Assembly: GCF_000298175.1 (NCBI RefSeq)
Contig: NZ_BAGZ01000003.1
Span: 1 to 64,000, forward strand
Direction of reading: 5' to 3'
DNA: 64,000 nt
From: Austwickia chelonae NBRC 105200
GTDB taxonomy: Bacteria; Actinomycetota; Actinomycetes; Actinomycetales; Dermatophilaceae
The notes under the pieces were generated by a model. The model had not been told where the DNA came from. It made no database searches and saw nothing but the letters and a program-made list of their open reading frames with translations. The translations under genes were made by a program, and so were the position numbers. Shown in pieces: positions 48,976 through 57,167 of the stretch; position 1 is the first letter of the stretch, and each line of letters begins with the position of its first letter.

Positions 48976-49925
48976 CGGTCGCCACGCCGCCCAGGGGGCT
49001 GTTCGGTCTCCTGCATCCGGGCGCGTGCGACCTCCTGCCCTCCGACGTGGGCGCTGCGGGTGACGACCCCGGCGACATAGGAGCAGAACCCGCGGGCTTC
49101 GTCCTTGTCCCCTTGGAACTGTCGTTGCACGGCGCGCATGCCGTTGCCGGCGGCCAGGGCGACTCGGATCGCAGGTGCTTCCAACGGGTGGTAGCGCTTG
49201 ACGTAGTTCGCGATGGAGGCTCCTCGCATCCGGAGCATCTCCTCGGAGGGCGCTCCGGAATTCCCTGCGCCGTGCTTGACCTTCACGTCGGCGCGCAGGA
49301 CCTGGCGCAGGCCGACGTTGCGTGCCCGTCGTCCCAGGGAGAGATCCTCGCAGTAGACGTAGAAGCTCTCGTCGAAACCTCCGACCCGGAGGAAGTCCTG
49401 GCGGCGGACAGCCATGCAGGCTCCGGTCGTCCAGTCGACCTCGATGTGCTGGCTGTGGGACGGCTTGGCGTAGAGACCGGAGGAGGGCAGGGCCTTGTGC
49501 AGACCGAAACCGAACACGAGGGCCCGACGGACGGAAGGTTCCCATCCGCCGACGCCGATCTCGATCTCACCGTCATGGCTCGTCATGGTGGCGGCGTGGG
49601 AGAGCGCCGTGTGGTCCTGGCTGAGACCTTCGACCAGATTCGAGAGATCGTCGACCGTGGGCGTGCAATCCGGATTGACGAATATGACATATGGCGTTTT
49701 TGACCGTAAAGCACCTTTATTGGCGGCCCGGGCAAATCCCTGCCCTTGGCCGTCGACATAAGTTACCCAGGGACAACTTTCCGGAAGAGAGGACAAACCA
49801 TCGACATCTCTTGCATTGTCCACCACGATCACGGAGATGGCCTCTCCCCAGGCATGAACGAGACGTTCAACCAGGGGGGCACTGCGGTAGGAGACAAGCA
49901 CGATCTCGAACTGTGGTACAGCCAC
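48972..49925 (-). CDS. Family 2 glycosyltransferase (rhamnosyl-type)
   Basis: 317 residues from GTG 49925 (GGGGGAG 10 nt upstream). FEIVLVSYRSAPLVERLVHA, VIFVNPDCTP (DxD-like Asp), AVRRQDFLRVGGFDESFYVY then EDLSLGRRARNVG are the pattern of GT2 enzymes such as rhamnosyltransferases. First gene of the five-gene minus-strand operon (GT2-Wzy-Wzx-GT4-acyltransferase), all junctions overlapping by 4 nt. Its 5' about 250 nt are markedly AT-richer than the rest. Confidence 0.9.
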   Translation of the reverse strand: MAVPQFEIVLVSYRSAPLVERLVHAWGEAISVIVVDNARDVDGLSSLPESCPWVTYVDGQGQGFARAANKGALRSKTPYVIFVNPDCTPTVDDLSNLVEGLSQDHTALSHAATMTSHDGEIEIGVGGWEPSVRRALVFGFGLHKALPSSGLYAKPSHSQHIEVDWTTGACMAVRRQDFLRVGGFDESFYVYCEDLSLGRRARNVGLRQVLRADVKVKHGAGNSGAPSEEMLRMRGASIANYVKRYHPLEAPAIRVALAAGNGMRAVQRQFQGDKDEARGFCSYVAGVVTRSAHVGGQEVARARMQETEQPPGRRGDR

Positions 49926-50234
49926 TAACAGGACTCCCCCTTGTCGGTCCCAGAAAGGATCGTGGGTCCGGTGAAAGCTCTTGTCTCCCAGCCCCTATAC
50001 CAGCTCATGGGATAGATCTTGACGATAGCTTCTTGCCCACTTGGCGGGGCACAGTGCATATTATCGTAGCCCATGATTTCATCACAGTCGCCTCCTGTGG
50101 AATACTGCCATACGGCAGACCATCAGTCTGTCTAGGCCGGCATCCGCCGCCGGTCAGGGGGAACCGACGACTAGCGGCCAGCAGGAGGCTCGGAGCAAAG
50201 GAGCTCAGCTCACTGCAGCATCTAAGGGGAAGTG
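49926..50234. other. Divergent promoter region of the exopolysaccharide operons
   Basis: 309 bases, AT-richer than most of the window, between two divergent operons. A possible plus-strand promoter is TTGCCC (50033-50038) with CATATT (50057-50062), 18-nt spacer. No gene recognised. Confidence 0.5.
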
Positions 50235-51476
50235 ATGGATAACCGGGTTCGGGGCCTAGGATTAGCCCTTGCGAAATATGGCTATCTCCCGGCCGCGGCA
50301 TTAGTCATCCTCTTTATAGCTGGATATCTGTTCGCCTCGACAAGGGCGACAACCTATGAGGCATCAGCCCGGTTGGTATTCTCCGCGAGCAAAGAATTCG
50401 ACCCGTTCAACCTGAGCCCCAGCTATGACATTCAACGCTTCATGGTCAATCAGTCGGAGCTGATCAAATCCCGACCGGTGATCAACGCCGCCCACTCCAA
50501 GTTGAAGGGCGGGCCCAGCGCCGAGGAGCTGAGGGAACGCGTTCGCGCCGTCGCCCAGAAGGAGGGCGGAGTCGTGGTCGTGAGCGCCAAAGCACCCACT
50601 GCGGAACAGGCCGCAGAGATCGTTAACGCTGTCACGTCGGCATATTCAGAACATGTACAGTCGTCCAACAAGGGACAGGCCAAGAATTTGCCGAAGGGAA
50701 GCGACACCCCGGCGGCTCTGAACGATCTGAACACCAAGGCGTCCGTCTACGGAGACGGCCTGGCTTTACGCGAAAACGCCCAGCCTCCTAGCAAACCCAC
50801 TGCACCCCAGCCACTTCGGGATGCTGTTTTCGCAGGCCTTTTCGGCGCGCTGGGAACACTCGCTTTCCTGACCGTCCGCCACCTGCTCTCGCCCCGCATC
50901 AGAGGAGCCCGCCGCATCGCGGACCGCCTCGGCGTCCCGGTGATCGCCGACAGCTGCGGAGAAGGTGGGGAACAACGTCTGCAGCGAGGCCTGGCCGGGG
51001 TCTACGCCGCAGCCGGCAGCTCCCCCTTGGTCCTGATGGTGATCACCCCGGGGCTGCCCGAACACGCCACCTTGGCCGCCCGCCAATTGGCCCGGGCCCT
51101 GCGCGACATCGAACCGGCCGTGTCCATCCGCAGCCTCGAGGACCTCACCGACATCGACTCGGCCGTGGCTCTGCGCCGCCAGGCCGCCATCACCCTGATC
51201 AGCGCAGAGGAGATCGCCGAGGACTATCGAGTGGTGGCCTACGGGAAGGCGGTCGACGGTGTCATCGCCATGTGCTCACCGATCACTCTCGCCCTCCCCC
51301 TGGACACGACCCGGACCGTGACCAGACAAGCCGGGATCCCGGTGATCGGCGTGGTGGTCACCGACTTCGACGAGGAGACCGGAGCCGCACTGAACGGGCC
51401 GCCCACCACGCAGCCCATCAACGTCCGCACCACCCCCTCGTCGTCCCGACGGGTCCATATCAAGAACAATTCCTGA
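50235..51476 (+). CDS. Wzz-type chain-length protein fused to a degenerate BY-kinase-like domain
   Basis: 413 residues from ATG 50235 (AAGGGGAAG; GTG 50232 is one codon earlier). TM1 about 17-35; an extracellular Wzz/PCP domain to about 185 (TYEASARLVFSASKEFDPFN); Pro-rich PPSKPTAPQPL before TM2 (about 196-217), as in polysaccharide co-polymerases. The cytoplasmic domain (about 225-385) looks like a ParA/BY-kinase fold (IADRLGVPVIAD; VDGVIAMCSPITLALPLDTT; QAGIPVIGVVVTDF) but where Walker A should be there is VITPGLPEHATLAAR with no GKT/S, and there is no Tyr cluster at the end. Likely a non-catalytic regulator of chain length. First gene of the plus-strand operon. The 5' half is low in GC (about 53% in a sampled line), the 3' half high (about 73%). 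Confidence 0.82.
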   Translation: MDNRVRGLGLALAKYGYLPAAALVILFIAGYLFASTRATTYEASARLVFSASKEFDPFNLSPSYDIQRFMVNQSELIKSRPVINAAHSKLKGGPSAEELRERVRAVAQKEGGVVVVSAKAPTAEQAAEIVNAVTSAYSEHVQSSNKGQAKNLPKGSDTPAALNDLNTKASVYGDGLALRENAQPPSKPTAPQPLRDAVFAGLFGALGTLAFLTVRHLLSPRIRGARRIADRLGVPVIADSCGEGGEQRLQRGLAGVYAAAGSSPLVLMVITPGLPEHATLAARQLARALRDIEPAVSIRSLEDLTDIDSAVALRRQAAITLISAEEIAEDYRVVAYGKAVDGVIAMCSPITLALPLDTTRTVTRQAGIPVIGVVVTDFDEETGAALNGPPTTQPINVRTTPSSSRRVHIKNNS

Positions 51477-51521
51477 CCCGCTCCACCCTCCACAGCTACA
51501 GACCAGGGGAAATACAGACAG

Positions 51522-52607
51522 ATGGTCGCTCATTCAGCGCGCAGGAACGATCTCACCCGATTCATGACCGCGCTGGTGACAGCATCACTCCTCCTGACGA
51601 CCGCCTGCGGCACCGGAAAGGAACCAGCTCCTCCCGTCACGTCCGCAGCTGCCCCCACCGGCCCGGCCAATCCCGTCCTGCCCGGGCCGGGGCAACCACC
51701 TCTGACCGGGGTTTTCCGGGGGACCCAGCGCGGCCAGGTCGAGGAGTTCGTCTCCTGGCTGGGCAAGCCGGTCGACGCCGTGATCGACTTCCAGGCCGCG
51801 GCGACCTGGCAGCAGCTCTCCAACCCGTCCTATCTCTTCGACCACTGGGCGGGCTCGCCCTACCGGTTGGTGCTCTCCGTACCGATGCGTCCGTTGAAGG
51901 AGAACGCCGACAACGCCTCCGGCGCCAAGGGCGCCTATGACGCCCACTTCGCCACCCTCGGCAAGGAACTCGTCAAACGCGGATATGCAGATGCCATGAT
52001 CCGGGTCGGCTGGGAATACAACATGGAGGGTTCGTATTCCTATGCCACGGATCCCGCATCGTTCAATGCTTACTTCCGCAGAATTGCCTCCGTCCTCCGG
52101 TCCACCCCCGGGCAACGCTTCACCTTGATCTGGAACCCGGGAAACGGGAGCCAAGGTGTCACTCAGGACGCCAGCCGCTTTTACCCCGGGGATGACGTGG
52201 TGGATGTCATCGGGATAGATATCTATGACACCGGATTCCACCCGAAAGGGTATCCATATCCAGCGGACTGCGACCAAGAATGCCGCGCGCAACGTTCCAC
52301 TTTCATGTGGGACAACGTCATCTACGGTGGCGAACGTGGTCTGAAATTTTGGACGGACTTTGCACGGGCTCGCAACAAACCCATGGCTTTCCCGGAATGG
52401 GGCCTCTGGTCCGGAACCAAATATCCGGGCGGAGACGACAACAGCGATTTTGTCGATCGCATGAACGGATTCATCAAAGATCCGGCAAATCGAGTCGTCA
52501 TGCATTCATATTTCGAATGGGACAATGAGGGTGACACCCACTCTCTCGTCAAAAATTTCCCGAAGGCCGGGGCCCACTTCAAAGCAGAATGGGGAAAGAG
52601 TTCATGA
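51522..52607 (+). CDS. Lipoprotein GH26-like glycoside hydrolase
   Basis: 361 residues. Signal with LLTTAC (Cys about 29) suggests a lipoprotein, then a Pro-rich linker and a (beta/alpha)8-like domain (about 58-360). Putative acid/base E165 is in IRVGWEYNMEG and nucleophile E292 in MAFPEWGLW, with NPGNGSQ and YPGDDVVDVIGIDIYD between, as in GH26. 45 nt after the Wzz-type gene and overlapping the next glycosyltransferase by 4 nt, so clearly part of the polymer operon. The first GH26-like gene (42809) shares WE(A/Y)N and PEWG motifs. The 3' third is low-GC. Confidence 0.8.
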   Translation: MVAHSARRNDLTRFMTALVTASLLLTTACGTGKEPAPPVTSAAAPTGPANPVLPGPGQPPLTGVFRGTQRGQVEEFVSWLGKPVDAVIDFQAAATWQQLSNPSYLFDHWAGSPYRLVLSVPMRPLKENADNASGAKGAYDAHFATLGKELVKRGYADAMIRVGWEYNMEGSYSYATDPASFNAYFRRIASVLRSTPGQRFTLIWNPGNGSQGVTQDASRFYPGDDVVDVIGIDIYDTGFHPKGYPYPADCDQECRAQRSTFMWDNVIYGGERGLKFWTDFARARNKPMAFPEWGLWSGTKYPGGDDNSDFVDRMNGFIKDPANRVVMHSYFEWDNEGDTHSLVKNFPKAGAHFKAEWGKSS

Positions 52608-53509
52608 AAAGGTCATCCCCGGCAAAACTCAGCGTCGTCATCGCCTGCTTCAACGCTTCGGAGACTCTTGCCGAACAACTGGAGTCCCTGGCCACCCAGA
52701 ACTGCGATCTGCCATGGGAGGTGATCCTGGCCGACAACGGGTCCACCGATCACTCGGTCGCGATCGCGGAGACCTATGCCCACAGGATCCCGCTGCGGGT
52801 GATCGACGCCGGAGAACGCCGCGGACCGGCACACGCCCGTAACCGCGGCGTCGAGGCCGCCGAGGGAGAGTGGGTCGCCTTCTGCGATGCCGATGACATC
52901 GTCGGAACCGGCTGGGTGGCAGCAGCCTGCGCCGCCATGGACAGCCACCCGTTCGTCGCCGGCCAGATCGACGTCACCCGGCTCAACTCCGAGCGCCTGG
53001 CCCGCACCCGCCGTATGGAACAGCAGGAAGGTCTCCAGCCGGGGAGCAGCAACAGCCTGGGACTCCCCCACGCCGGATCGGGAAATATGGCCATCCACCG
53101 GCAGATCTTCCTGGACGTCGGCGGCTTCGACGAGGAAATGCCCTGCCTGGAGGACACCGACCTGTGCTGGCGGGTCCAGCTGCGCGGAACTCCACTGGAG
53201 TACGCCCCGGACATGATGGTGCACACCCGACTCCGTTCGACGCTGGGCGGCACGCTCCGGCAGGGACTCGACTACGGTCGGGGCTACACCCGACTGGAGG
53301 AGCGCTACGGCAGTCTCGCCCCCCAGGTGACGCCGGTGGAACGCTCCCAAGGTCAGCATCTCCCGGAGTCCTCGGTCGGCGCGGCCCTGCGCACCCTCTT
53401 CCTGGTCCCCACCGTACGTGGGGTGACCTGGCAGCTGGCGTGGCATCTCGGACGCCGCACCGCCACGCCCTCGCCGGAGGCCTCCCCACCGCCGCTCCCC
53501 CGAAGCTGA
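52604..53509 (+). CDS. Family 2 glycosyltransferase
   Basis: 301 residues from ATG 52604, inside an ATGA overlap with the glycosidase stop and with GGGGAAAG upstream. GT-A motifs: LSVVIACFNASETLAEQLES, ILADNGSTDHS, WVAFCDADDIVGTGW (DxD), GGFDEEMPCLEDTDLCWR (ED). Adds a sugar to the growing repeat. GC returns to normal after the first about 30 nt. Confidence 0.92.
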   Translation: MKRSSPAKLSVVIACFNASETLAEQLESLATQNCDLPWEVILADNGSTDHSVAIAETYAHRIPLRVIDAGERRGPAHARNRGVEAAEGEWVAFCDADDIVGTGWVAAACAAMDSHPFVAGQIDVTRLNSERLARTRRMEQQEGLQPGSSNSLGLPHAGSGNMAIHRQIFLDVGGFDEEMPCLEDTDLCWRVQLRGTPLEYAPDMMVHTRLRSTLGGTLRQGLDYGRGYTRLEERYGSLAPQVTPVERSQGQHLPESSVGAALRTLFLVPTVRGVTWQLAWHLGRRTATPSPEASPPPLPRS

Positions 53510-53567
53510 CATCCCGCGCACTGCCTCTCCCGGCAGGCGTCCCACCTCTCCAGAGACGGACCGTACC

Positions 53568-54383
53568 GTGAGCATCGTCCTCGTCCGACGTCGTTATGTC
53601 TGTGCCTATGAGAGCGGGCCCCGCCCCCTCGAACGTCTCGGCCCCCAGATCGGGCCACTCGCGCTGCTGAGCAGTCCGTTCACGGTGCTCAGCTCCGCGG
53701 TCACCGACCGCAGGATCATTGCCCTGACCTACGACGACGGGCCGGATCCCGATCACACCCCGCAGGTGCTGGACGCGCTCCGGGACATCGGAGTCCCGGC
53801 GACCTTCTTCGTCCTGGCCGAGAACGCCATCCGTCACCCCGAGCTCGTCCGACGGATGGTCGAGGAAGGCCACGAGGTCGGCCTGCACGGCCTCGACCAC
53901 GACAGGGTCTCGGCCCTCGACTTCCGGGTGTCGGTCCAGAGCATCCTGAGCGCACGGGCGACCCTGTCCCGGCTGACCGGACGGCCTGTCCGGTGGTACC
54001 GGCCCGCCTACGGAGCGATCCGCATGTCTCAGCTGGTCGCGCTCCGCGCCGCCGGACTGGACATCCCGGTCTGGACGGCCTGGGCCAGGGACTGGGAAGA
54101 CGTCCCCACACAGGTGTTGGTCGACCGGGCCGTCGCCGCGCTGCATCCCGGGGGGATCCTGCTGTTGCACGATGCCTCCTCCGGGATGTTGCCCGATGCC
54201 GAGGGGACGACCTCCGTCCCGAGCTTCGACCGGGGCGAGCTCACCCGGCGTCTGGCTCGGGCGGTACTCGACGAGGGGTATGTCGCGTTGAGATTGAGCG
54301 ACCTGGCTACGGCAGCACCCCAGGCACGGGTGCCCTGGTTCGAGCGGAAAGCCGCCGCGCGAGCGGCGGTCCCAGCCGGATAG
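53568..54383 (+). CDS. Polysaccharide deacetylase (NodB-like, CE4)
   Basis: 271 residues from GTG 53568. NodB motifs: TYDDGPD (motif 1, catalytic Asp-Asp), EVGLHGLDHDRVS (motif 2, His-His metal ligands), RPAYGA (motif 3), and LLLHDA (motif 5). No signal peptide is evident, which is odd for an enzyme acting on exported polymer; it may act on cytoplasmic or lipid-linked sugar, or the true start may be elsewhere. Last gene of the operon, 58 nt after the glycosyltransferase. Confidence 0.88.
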   Translation: MSIVLVRRRYVCAYESGPRPLERLGPQIGPLALLSSPFTVLSSAVTDRRIIALTYDDGPDPDHTPQVLDALRDIGVPATFFVLAENAIRHPELVRRMVEEGHEVGLHGLDHDRVSALDFRVSVQSILSARATLSRLTGRPVRWYRPAYGAIRMSQLVALRAAGLDIPVWTAWARDWEDVPTQVLVDRAVAALHPGGILLLHDASSGMLPDAEGTTSVPSFDRGELTRRLARAVLDEGYVALRLSDLATAAPQARVPWFERKAAARAAVPAG

Positions 54384-54389
54384 ACACCC

Positions 54390-54415
54390 CGAAATTCATC
54401 GAATTTCGTTTATCT
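54390..54415 (+). terminator. AT-rich hairpin after the deacetylase
   Basis: CGAAATTC (54390-54397) pairs with GAATTTCG (54401-54408) around a 3-nt loop and is followed by TTTATCT, giving a short T-rich tail. Six nt after the deacetylase stop on the plus strand. Confidence 0.65.
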
Positions 54416-54509
54416 ACACCAACTTTCGTCCACCATTTCCCGTCGAAGGGTGGAAGCCGGCAGGCAGCTCCTGACGGCAGCCCCCACCACGTGGATACGC
54501 TCGCCTCCG

Positions 54510-54550
54510 TCGGGTGGGACTTGGCGGCCTCATGGCCAGGTCCCACCCGA
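54510..54550 (-). terminator. 16-bp hairpin downstream of dctA
   Basis: TCGGGTGGGACTTGGC (54510-54525) pairs with 54535-54550 with one T-G wobble, loop 9 nt. It lies 7 nt past the dctA stop. Confidence 0.65.
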
Positions 54551-54557
54551 TCCACCG

Positions 54558-56024
54558 TCAGGGCTTCGGCGCCGGTACGTCGGCCACCGTTTCCCCCGAA
54601 GCCCCCACCGTCACCGGATAAGGCGTGGGGTGCATCCGATCCGCCGGGTTCACCGGCGCCGGGGGATGCACGCCGACATGCACCTCGGAGTCATGTGCGT
54701 CGACCATCGTGGTGTAGTCGAACGGATCCTGTCCGGAAAGAACCCGACGCGTCTGCTCCAGATCCACGGTGCCCGTCCACCGGCCGACCAGGAGAGTGGC
54801 CACCGCATTCCCCGAGAAGTTCGTCAACGCACGGGCCTCGGACATGAACCGGTCGATGCCGACGATGATGCCCACCCCGTCGATCAGCTCCGGACGGTGA
54901 CTCTGCAGACCACCCGCCAACGTAGCCAGACCGGCACCGGTGACCCCGGCCGCCCCCTTGGACGCGATGATCATGAAGACGAGCAGACCGACCTGCTCTC
55001 CCAGACTCAACGGCTTGTTCATCGCATCGGCGATGAAGATCGAAGCCATCGTCAGGTAGATGGCCGTGCCGTCCAGATTGAACGAATACCCCGTAGGAAC
55101 CACGATGCCCACGGTTCCCCGAGACACACCGGCATGCTCCATCTTCGCCATCAGATTGGGCAGCGCCGACTCCGAGGACGAGGTCGCGAAGATGAGCAGA
55201 TACTCCCGCCCGAGATATTTCATCAACTTGAAGATGTTCTGCCGGGTCACCACGGCCAGGATGGTCCCGAGGACGACCACGATGAAGAGCAGACAGGTGA
55301 TGTAGAAGCCGATCATCAACTTGATCATCTCGGTGACCGCGGCCGTCCCGGATTCCCCGACAACAGCAGCGATCGCGCCGAAAGCGCCGATGGGCGCGAG
55401 CCAGAGCACCATGGTGAGGATGCGGAAGACGAGCTTCTGCAGATGTCCGATCCCGGTGAGCAGGGGCTGCCCCTGACTCCCCATCCGCTGGATGGCGAAC
55501 CCGACCAACAGCGCGACGAACAGCGTCTGCAGGACGCTCCCTGCGGTCAAAGCGCTGAACAGCGTCTCGGGGACGATCGACTTCAGGAAGGCGACGGTGC
55601 CCCCGCTGCCCTCGGCAGCCTTGGCGTACTTGTCACCGCCGCCCTTGACCACGGTCAGGCCATGACCGGGCTGGATCAGGTTCCCGACCGCCAGACCGAT
55701 CGCCAGGGCGAAGGTGCTCATCGTGACGAAGTAGAGCAGTGCGATCCCGCCCGCCTTGCCCACATTCTTCGCCGCGGCGACCGAGCCGATACCCAGCACG
55801 ATCGTGCAGAAGATGACCGGGCTGATCATCATCTTGATCAGCTTGACGAAGACGTCACCGAGCCACTTGATCTCCTTCGCCGCTTCCGGAGCCAACGCAC
55901 CGAAGGCAATGCCGCCGACCACAGCGACGATCACGGCGATATAGAGCCAGTGGGTGCGATCCCGGTGAGGCTGGGGTGGATCCGCGACGGTCGGGGCTCC
56001 CGCCGTATAGGCCTTGTTCGCCAT
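54558..56024 (-). CDS. dctA: C4-dicarboxylate/cation symporter DctA
   Basis: 488 residues; eight or more transmembrane helices plus re-entrant loops. Family motifs: FVKLIKMMISPVIFCTIVLG, the Ser-rich loop SSSESALPNLMAKM, and VPTGYSFNLDGTAIYLTMAS then GAAGVTGAGLATLAG and GIDRFMSEARALTNFSGN. Imports succinate, fumarate and malate with protons or sodium, feeding the TCA enzymes nearby (sucCD, mdh). The N-terminal about 25 and C-terminal about 40 residues are soluble. Confidence 0.95.
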   Translation of the reverse strand: MANKAYTAGAPTVADPPQPHRDRTHWLYIAVIVAVVGGIAFGALAPEAAKEIKWLGDVFVKLIKMMISPVIFCTIVLGIGSVAAAKNVGKAGGIALLYFVTMSTFALAIGLAVGNLIQPGHGLTVVKGGGDKYAKAAEGSGGTVAFLKSIVPETLFSALTAGSVLQTLFVALLVGFAIQRMGSQGQPLLTGIGHLQKLVFRILTMVLWLAPIGAFGAIAAVVGESGTAAVTEMIKLMIGFYITCLLFIVVVLGTILAVVTRQNIFKLMKYLGREYLLIFATSSSESALPNLMAKMEHAGVSRGTVGIVVPTGYSFNLDGTAIYLTMASIFIADAMNKPLSLGEQVGLLVFMIIASKGAAGVTGAGLATLAGGLQSHRPELIDGVGIIVGIDRFMSEARALTNFSGNAVATLLVGRWTGTVDLEQTRRVLSGQDPFDYTTMVDAHDSEVHVGVHPPAPVNPADRMHPTPYPVTVGASGETVADVPAPKP

Positions 56025-56210
56025 GTCATCTCCTTCGATGCCTGCTCAGAGGGAGAGCAAACTCTAAGGAGTGGAGACGCCTGTCGGAGGCCCGCCCGAC
56101 CTTCAAGCGCTTGACGGTCGATGACTGCGCCAGGCGGACGAGCGTCCAGAAAGGGAAGAGCCCGTCTCCGAACGGGCGACCCCCTCCTCGGCCATCGGCG
56201 ACAGACAGGT

Positions 56211-56245
56211 GAGACGCCGCAGCCTTCCCCGGCCTACGGCGTCTC
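56211..56245 (-). terminator. Hairpin downstream of sucD
   Basis: GAGACGCCG (56211-56219) pairs with CGGCGTCTC (56237-56245), loop 17 nt; about 20 nt past the sucD stop on the minus strand. No T tract. Confidence 0.5.
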
Positions 56246-56264
56246 CACCCCGTGTGGGGCAAGC

Positions 56265-57152
56265 TCACATGTTCTTGATGATCTCCCGCATGAGGTTCGC
56301 GGTCTCGGTGGGCGTCTTGCCGACCTTGACGCCGGCGGCCTCGAGGGCCACCTTCTTGGCGTCGGCCGTGCCCGACCCGCCGGAGACGATGGCGCCCGCG
56401 TGACCCATCGTCTTGCCCTCGGGGGCCATGAAGCCGGCCACGTAACCGACCACGGGCTTGGTGACGTGCTCCTTGATGTAGGCCGCCGCCCGCTCCTCGG
56501 CGTCGCCGCCGATCTCGCCGATCATGACGATGCCGACGGTGTCGGGGTCCTTCTCGAAGGCCTCGAGCGCGTCGATGTGCGTGGTGCCGATGATCGGGTC
56601 GCCGCCGATGCCGAGGCCGGTGGTGAAGCCGATGTCGCGCAGCTCGTACATCATCTGGTAGGTCAGCGTGCCCGACTTGGAGACCAGGCCGAGCTTGCCG
56701 GGGCCGGAGACGTCGGCGGGGGTGATGCCGGCGTTGGACTGTCCGGGGCTGATGATGCCGGGGCAGTTCGGGCCGATGATGCGGGTGCCGCCCTTCTCCT
56801 TGGCGTAGTTGAAGAACTCGGCCGTGTCCTTGACCGCGATGCCCTCGGTGATGACGACGAGCAGCGGCATCCGGGCGTCGACGGCCTCGATGACCGCGGA
56901 CTTCGCGAAGGCCGGCGGCACGAAGACGACGGACACGTCGGCGCCGGTGGCGTCCATGGCCTCCTTCACCGTGCCGAAGACGGGGATCTTCACGCCACCG
57001 TCGAACTCGACCTCGGTGCCGGCCTTCTTCGGGTTGACGCCGCCGACGATCTTCGAGCCGCAGGCGAGCATGCGCTGGGTGTGCTTCATGCCCTCCGAGC
57101 CGGTCATGCCCTGGACGATGATCTTGCTGTCGCTGTTGAGGAAGATTGCCAT
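56265..57152 (-). CDS. sucD: Succinyl-CoA synthetase alpha subunit
   Basis: 295 residues. CoA-binding [51 protein letters not shown], and the phosphorylated His region [18 protein letters not shown]. Forms the alpha2beta2 or alpha-beta enzyme with SucC, making GTP/ATP from succinyl-CoA. 15 nt after sucC. GC and codon choice look more extreme than in dctA (about 70% versus about 62% in sampled lines). Confidence 0.97.
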   Translation of the reverse strand: MAIFLNSDSKIIVQGMTGSEGMKHTQRMLACGSKIVGGVNPKKAGTEVEFDGGVKIPVFGTVKEAMDATGADVSVVFVPPAFAKSAVIEAVDARMPLLVVITEGIAVKDTAEFFNYAKEKGGTRIIGPNCPGIISPGQSNAGITPADVSGPGKLGLVSKSGTLTYQMMYELRDIGFTTGLGIGGDPIIGTTHIDALEAFEKDPDTVGIVMIGEIGGDAEERAAAYIKEHVTKPVVGYVAGFMAPEGKTMGHAGAIVSGGSGTADAKKVALEAAGVKVGKTPTETANLMREIIKNM

Positions 57153-57167
57153 GAGTTATTCAGTCCT

